Of a stretch of 47,960 bases of DNA, positions 43,940 to 47,960 are shown in pieces (position 1 is the first letter of the stretch; each line of letters begins with the position of its first letter). The notes beneath the pieces are model-generated. The model had not been told where the DNA came from and did not search any database. It saw only the letters and a program-made list of their open reading frames with translations. The position numbers and the translations under genes were made by a program. Where the stretch lies: the NCBI RefSeq assembly GCF_000374405.1, contig NZ_KB894220.1, positions 1-47,960 on the forward strand, in the 5' to 3' direction. This stretch comes from Riemerella columbina DSM 16469. GTDB lineage: Bacteria; Bacteroidota; Bacteroidia; Flavobacteriales; Weeksellaceae.

Positions 43940-44383
43940 ATGAAAAAAGAAGATATCATCAAAAAAATTATTGAAGAGCAACAAAAAGTCATAGATAATT
44001 TTCAGAACTCTGTGAATCGTTTTCGTACCGCTTCGGATATGGATGAGGAAGCGACCCACGACCCAGAGGACTTTTCGCATCAAACTGAAGCTAAGGATAT
44101 GCAATTGCGGTATGAACAATTAGTGAAAAATGCAGAACAAAACCTCGCGTTTTTAGAACAATCTATTAATGAAACACACGGAGGTATAGAGTCTGGTGCT
44201 TTAATAGAAACCGATAAAAACTATATTTTCGTAGGTATTTCTGTATCGCCGTTTAGATTTAATGATAAAGATGTGATTTGCATTTCCGAAAGCGCCCCTA
44301 TTTTCTCAAAAATTAAAGAGGCTAAAGTAGGCGACCAAATTGATTTTGGCACACATACTATCGAAGTTCTTAATATTTCATAA
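43940..44383 (+). CDS. GreA/GreB-like transcription factor paralogue
   Basis: 147 residues. An N-terminal coiled coil (about 1-80, rich in Glu/Gln/Lys) is followed by an FKBP-like C-terminal domain: GGIESGALIETDKNYIFVGISV, ISESAPIFSKIKEAKVGDQIDFG. The order matches GreA/GreB-family proteins of Flavobacteriia. Classical GreA has an acidic tip pair in the coiled coil; here the DMDEEATHDPEDF loop is acidic, so cleavage-factor activity is possible but not certain. It is only 9 bases from the sulfur permease. Confidence 0.75.
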   Translation: MKKEDIIKKIIEEQQKVIDNFQNSVNRFRTASDMDEEATHDPEDFSHQTEAKDMQLRYEQLVKNAEQNLAFLEQSINETHGGIESGALIETDKNYIFVGISVSPFRFNDKDVICISESAPIFSKIKEAKVGDQIDFGTHTIEVLNIS

Positions 44384-44392
44384 ACTTTATTC

Positions 44393-45187
44393 ATGGAATT
44401 CTTAGGCTATTGTTCTGCAATTATTATTGGACTCGTTCTTGGGCTAATAGGTGGTGGTGGGAGTATCTTAAGTGTTCCTGTTTTTGCTTATTTATTTGGA
44501 TTAGATGCTGTAACCGCAACGGCGTATTCTTTATTTGTAGTGGGGTGTACCAGTTTGGTCGGCTCGGTCGGTTATTTTAAGTCTAAACAAGTTCAGCTTA
44601 ATGTAGCATTGTTATTTGGATTACCATCTCTACTTGGTGTTATTTTTTCGAGAAGATTGGTTGTGCCACATTTACCAGAATACATTATCCACCGTTGGGG
44701 AATTACCTTAACCAAAGATATGTTCCTGCTGTTGCTATTTGCCATACTCATGTTATTGGCATCGTATAAAATGATTTCTAAAACTCATGCAAATGACACT
44801 CCTCCAAAACCATCATCGCATAGAAATATATTGCTGGTTTCTCAAGGACTACTCGTGGGGATAGCCACGGGACTCATTGGTGCGGGAGGCGGATTTTTAA
44901 TTGTTCCTGCACTAGTGATGTTGTTGGGCTTAAAAATGAAAGAAGCCATTGGTACCTCATTATTTATCATTTCCATTAATTCCTTAATGGGCTTTCTCAG
45001 TTCATTAGACAAAATGACCATTGATTGGCTGTTTTTATTAACATTCGTCAGTTTATCCATTGTAGGCATTGTTATTGGATTAGTATTATCGAAAAGAATA
45101 GATGGTAAAAAACTAAAGCCTATTTTTGGCTGGTTTGTCCTGATGATGAGCATTTATATTATTATTAAAGAAATTTTATTAAAATAA
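44393..45187 (+). CDS. TauE/SafE-family membrane permease
   Basis: 264 residues with about eight membrane helices. Two inverted halves each carry GLIGGGGS (residues ~18-25) and GLIGAGGGFLIVPALVMLLGL, the family signature. TauE/SafE proteins move sulfite, thiosulfate or organosulfonate out of or into the cell. Its place 8 bases before a persulfide dioxygenase-like gene points to export of sulfite or related anions made during sulfide detoxification. Confidence 0.9.
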   Translation: MEFLGYCSAIIIGLVLGLIGGGGSILSVPVFAYLFGLDAVTATAYSLFVVGCTSLVGSVGYFKSKQVQLNVALLFGLPSLLGVIFSRRLVVPHLPEYIIHRWGITLTKDMFLLLLFAILMLLASYKMISKTHANDTPPKPSSHRNILLVSQGLLVGIATGLIGAGGGFLIVPALVMLLGLKMKEAIGTSLFIISINSLMGFLSSLDKMTIDWLFLLTFVSLSIVGIVIGLVLSKRIDGKKLKPIFGWFVLMMSIYIIIKEILLK

Positions 45188-45195
45188 AAAAAACG

Positions 45196-46599
45196 ATGAA
45201 CATAGAACAAATATACACTGGTTGTCTTGCACAAGGGGCTTATTATATAACTGATGGCAAAGAAGCCGCTATTATAGATCCTTTAAGAGAAGTACAACCT
45301 TATTTAGACCGATTGGAAAAAGATGGGGTTACTTTAAAATATATTTTTGAAACCCATTTCCACGCCGATTTTGTTTCGGGGCATTTGGATTTAAGTAAAA
45401 AAACGGGAGCACCAATTATCTATGGACCCACGGCACAACCAGCATTTGAAGCTACTATTGCAGAAGATGGACAAATATTTCCTTTAGGTAATGTTAAAAT
45501 TAAAGCCATACATACGCCTGGGCATACTATGGAAAGCACCTGCTATCTTTTAATTGATGAAAACGGAAATAATACCGCATTGTTTAGTGGGGATACCCTA
45601 TTCCTTGGCGATGTGGGGCGTCCTGACTTGGCTCAAAAAGCCACTAATCTTACCCAAGAAGAATTGGCAGGTATGCTCTACGAGAGTTTGTATAATAAAA
45701 TCTTACCATTGAACGACGACTTAACCGTTTATCCAGCCCATGGTGCGGGTTCAGCGTGTGGTAAAAATATGATGAAGGAAACCGTAGATAGTCTTGGTAA
45801 CCAAAAAAACATCAATTATGCACTCAACCAGCCTAATAAAGAAGCCTTTATCAAAGCGGTTTTAGATGGATTATCGGCAGCGCCAAAATATTTTGGGATG
45901 AATGTCGCGATGAACAAAGGAGGCTATCGTAGTTTTGACGAAGTGATGCAACACGCCAACACACCACTTTCCGTAGAAGATTTTGAGGCTGTCGCAGAAC
46001 AAAATCATGCTCTAATTTTAGATACGCGTAGTGCCGCAGATTTTCACAAAGGCTTCATTCCCAATGCCATTAATATCGGTATTAAAGGAGGGTTTGCACC
46101 TTGGGTCGGAGCCATGATTGTAGATGTACAGCAGCCTATCGTTTTGGTTTGTGATGAAGGCACTCAAGAGGAAGTCATTACGAGATTATCTCGTGTAGGG
46201 TTTGATAATGTCTTAGGCTATCTAAAAGGTGGATTCGAGGCTTGGAAAAATGCAGGAAAAGAAATGGATACCATTAAAAGAATTTCCGCTCAAGAGTTTG
46301 AAAATCAATACACCGAAGAGGCTAAAGTGGTAGATGTAAGAAATTTAGGAGAGTATACCTCGGAACATATTGTAGACGCTTATAATTACCCTTTAAGCGA
46401 AATTAACGATTGGGCAAGCAAACTTGACGACCAGCCGTTTTTTCTCCATTGTGCAGGCGGCTATAGAAGTATGATTGCCGCGAGTATTCTTAATTCTAGA
46501 GGTATCCGAAACTTTGTAGAAATTGATGGTGGTTATAATAAAATAAAGGACACCAACATCCCAAAAACAGATTTTGTATGTCCTTCTAAATTAAATTAA
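45196..46599 (+). CDS. Persulfide dioxygenase-like MBL protein with two rhodanese domains (CstB-like)
   Basis: 467 residues. Residues 1-250 are a metallo-beta-lactamase domain of the ETHE1 type: THFHADFVSGH (H54, H56, D58, H63), HTPGHT, SGDTLFLGDVGRPD, YPAHGAGSACG. Two rhodanese domains follow: LDTRSAADFHKGFIPNAINI with VCDEGTQEE, and VDVRNLGEYTSEHIVDA with active loop HCAGGYRS. The architecture is that of CstB, which oxidises persulfides to sulfite and thiosulfate. Both rhodanese loops retain a Cys. Confidence 0.9.
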   Translation: MNIEQIYTGCLAQGAYYITDGKEAAIIDPLREVQPYLDRLEKDGVTLKYIFETHFHADFVSGHLDLSKKTGAPIIYGPTAQPAFEATIAEDGQIFPLGNVKIKAIHTPGHTMESTCYLLIDENGNNTALFSGDTLFLGDVGRPDLAQKATNLTQEELAGMLYESLYNKILPLNDDLTVYPAHGAGSACGKNMMKETVDSLGNQKNINYALNQPNKEAFIKAVLDGLSAAPKYFGMNVAMNKGGYRSFDEVMQHANTPLSVEDFEAVAEQNHALILDTRSAADFHKGFIPNAINIGIKGGFAPWVGAMIVDVQQPIVLVCDEGTQEEVITRLSRVGFDNVLGYLKGGFEAWKNAGKEMDTIKRISAQEFENQYTEEAKVVDVRNLGEYTSEHIVDAYNYPLSEINDWASKLDDQPFFLHCAGGYRSMIAASILNSRGIRNFVEIDGGYNKIKDTNIPKTDFVCPSKLN

Positions 46600-46601
46600 T
46601 A

Positions 46602-47240
46602 ATGAAAAGTACAAAATTATTTTTCACGCTACTTTGCTGTTTTGGACTAATGACAATAAAGGCTCAACACACCGCTTTGGGTAGCATCATCAATGGCAAA
46701 AACACTTTGCTTATTGATGTAAGAGCACCCGAAGAATTTTCCGAGGGCAGTGCTAAAGGAGCGATTAACATTCCTTTAGACCAAATAGAACAACACTTAG
46801 GCGATTTGCCAAAAGATAAAAATCTGGTGCTTTTTTGCCGAAGTGGAAGGCGTGCAGAAAAGGCACAAAATGTATTAAATCAACATAATTATAAACTATT
46901 GTATAATGGGGGCTCTTGGAGCACCGTAAAATCTTTACAAAAAATGAATATCTTAGAACAACTTCAGTTCAACGCTGACAAACCTAGCGTTGCAATCATC
47001 AAAAAAAATGACCACATTAAATACTTTGCAGTGGGATTGGGTAAAAATACTCTGATGAAGAAACACATCACGGCGGTACCTGCCACTCTTGTGATGGTAA
47101 AAGGTGAGGTAGAGTTTCATATCAACGGGGAAACACTTCATTTAAAAGTAGGGGACACTTATGAAATCCCTGTAAATGTAGAACATGAAGTAGTAGGTGT
47201 AACCAACGAAAATGTATTTTTAATCACCCAAGAATTATAA
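46602..47240 (+). CDS. Exported rhodanese-cupin fusion protein
   Basis: 212 residues. Signal peptide (to about MTIKAQ, residue 22) indicates export. Residues 25-110 are a rhodanese domain: LIDVRAPEEFSEGSAKGAINI and the active loop FCRSGRRAE (C79). Residues ~120-212 form a single cupin (ATLVMVKGEVEFHINGE, LKVGDTYEIPVNVEHEVVG) with His/Glu residues suited to a metal. Two bases after the CstB-like gene, so same operon. It likely handles persulfide or thiosulfate in the periplasm. The domain pairing in one chain is unusual. Confidence 0.88.
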   Translation: MKSTKLFFTLLCCFGLMTIKAQHTALGSIINGKNTLLIDVRAPEEFSEGSAKGAINIPLDQIEQHLGDLPKDKNLVLFCRSGRRAEKAQNVLNQHNYKLLYNGGSWSTVKSLQKMNILEQLQFNADKPSVAIIKKNDHIKYFAVGLGKNTLMKKHITAVPATLVMVKGEVEFHINGETLHLKVGDTYEIPVNVEHEVVGVTNENVFLITQEL

Positions 47241-47260
47241 CACGCCTTTACGCGGATGTG

Positions 47261-47320
47261 GTGTACGACTATACACCCCCTCGTTGTCTTATAATACAAC
47301 AGAGGGTTGTCTTATAAGAC
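47261..47320. repeat. Cluster of three small palindromes
   Basis: GTGTA/TACAC (47261-47276), GTTGT-C-TTATAA-T-ACAAC (47283-47300) and the perfect 12-bp GTCTTATAAGAC (47309-47320). TTGTCTTATAA occurs twice. Lies between the sulfide operon and the second DUF4469-type gene, the same relative place as the 18291-18329 pair. Confidence 0.55.
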
Positions 47321-47335
47321 GCCACCTAAACACGG

Positions 47336-47370
47336 AAAAAGCCACGCTTAAGTTTTAATGGGCGTGGCTT
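47336..47370 (-). terminator. Terminator between the sulfide operon and DUF4469-type copy 2
   Basis: GCCACGC (47341-47347) pairs with GCGTGGC (47362-47368), 14-nt loop; five T on the minus-strand side (47336-47340). It may also stop the forward operon. Confidence 0.8.
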
Positions 47371-47393
47371 TAGCCATCTTAGCAAATGATAAA

Positions 47394-47960
47394 CTAAGAT
47401 ATAACTACTGTTATAGATAGAACCTCTTTCCTTGGCTCTTTCAGTTTGGTATTACCTTTACTAAACTGCGTAGTTACACTCACTTCATAATTACCATTAG
47501 GTAAATCCGCTGGCACCAAAATAAGCAAGCGCGAAGGTTCGTTAAGGACGATGTTTTCCATAGGGAGTTTGGTTTCTTGGTTGTTGTCTAAGTTTTTAAA
47601 GACAATACCATTTTTAGGGTCGCTGCCCTCTACCTTAATATAAGTTCCTTTAATTTCGGCGTTTTTCCCTTTGGTGAGGGTACCGTCGGTTTTGCCTGTT
47701 GCCTTGTCGGTAATGCTAAATAGGCTCATCGGGCTGGCTTGCTCGCCGAGTATTTCCACCTTGGTATCTTCGCTGGCTTTTCTTAATTCTAAGCCTTGGT
47801 TTACATTCACATACACCGAGTGCTTTTCTTTGTCAAAAGATTTATCATAGAACACGCCCTTTATGGCAGGACGCATATAGACCAAACCCGTGTTTACGCT
47901 ATACCCATTGAGTACCAGCTCCGAGGCTTTACGGTTAAAGCGGGTGATGATATCTATGGC
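47394..47960 (-). CDS. HU-like / Ig-like fusion DNA-binding protein (DUF4469-type), copy 2, 5' partial
   Basis: The frame stays open to the right edge, so the ATG at 47885 is internal and the start lies outside. 188 residues are visible, beginning AIDIITRFNRKASELVLNGYS, and align without gaps to copy 1 from its ALDIISRFNRKTSELVLNGYS onward. Differences are concentrated in the middle (KSFDKEKHSVYVNVNQGLEL, KVEGSDPKNG) and at the end (KGNTKLKEPRKEVLSITVVIS). DNA is also very similar across the Ig-like part. Domain content as in copy 1. Paralogues 29 kb apart, both on the minus strand with their own terminator. Confidence 0.85.
   Translation of the reverse strand, partial: AIDIITRFNRKASELVLNGYSVNTGLVYMRPAIKGVFYDKSFDKEKHSVYVNVNQGLELRKASEDTKVEILGEQASPMSLFSITDKATGKTDGTLTKGKNAEIKGTYIKVEGSDPKNGIVFKNLDNNQETKLPMENIVLNEPSRLLILVPADLPNGNYEVSVTTQFSKGNTKLKEPRKEVLSITVVIS

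Overview
The window is AT-rich bacterial chromosome from a member of the Bacteroidota, most likely class Flavobacteriia, in or near the Weeksellaceae. Three things point there. Recurrent promoter elements have the Bacteroidota form TAnnTTTG. The family content is typical of the phylum: a TonB-dependent receptor with a carboxypeptidase-like N-terminus, DUF5689, HU-related proteins fused to Ig-like domains, and a 'Fibrobacter succinogenes major paralogous' domain. The housekeeping genes gltX, accA, dnaB, glmM, queE and waaA look flavobacterial. I do not assign a genus. No rRNA, tRNA, CRISPR array, IS element or phage structural gene was seen.

The most notable system is a diversity-generating retroelement (DGR) at about 1-3933. 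A surface-type target protein, cut by the left edge, ends in a variable repeat (VR, 856-1029). A template repeat (TR, 1539-1709) follows in the spacer. Then come a small MutS-like accessory protein, a DGR-class reverse transcriptase and an Avd-like four-helix protein, all with overlapping reading frames. Every aligned VR/TR difference is at a TR adenine: 16 substitutions and none at other bases. The VR also has one extra codon inside the (AAC)n tract. A nested hairpin lies just past the VR. An HU-related gene follows in the same direction.

From 4.6 to 11 kb are rocD and a surface polysaccharide cluster: four overlapping forward genes (DUF5672, two tandem paralogues, one GT4-type transferase), then a convergent GT90-like transferase and a sugar-isomerase-type cupin. 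From 11 to 18.3 kb are gltX, accA, an OmpA-family lipoprotein, a MntA/HepT toxin-antitoxin pair, an O-methyltransferase, an NlpC/P60 hydrolase, a DUF1648 membrane protein and the Kdo transferase waaA.

From 18.4 to 21.6 kb lie an HU/Ig-like DUF4469-type protein and a secreted collagen-like protein with six 72-bp units. Upstream of the latter are an intrinsic terminator and a (TG)35 tract, an arrangement that suggests slippage-controlled expression. From 21.8 to 26.1 kb are queE, a polyprenyl-phosphate sugar transferase, an MlaE/MlaF lipid transporter pair and an outer-membrane beta-barrel protein.

From 26.1 to 31.8 kb a secreted endonuclease/phosphatase-family enzyme diverges from a TonB receptor and a DUF5689 lipoprotein. 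Next come hutH, ferritin, dnaB and rnhA, then a hydrolase/membrane protein/DUF2089 operon in which DUF2089 is frameshifted. A decayed RelE/ParE-type toxin locus follows. The right end carries an exonuclease with a degenerate UvrC-like half, a TPR protein, glmM, a GreA/B-like protein and a sulfide/persulfide operon (TauE-like permease, persulfide dioxygenase-rhodanese, rhodanese-cupin fusion). A second copy of the DUF4469-type gene is cut by the right edge.
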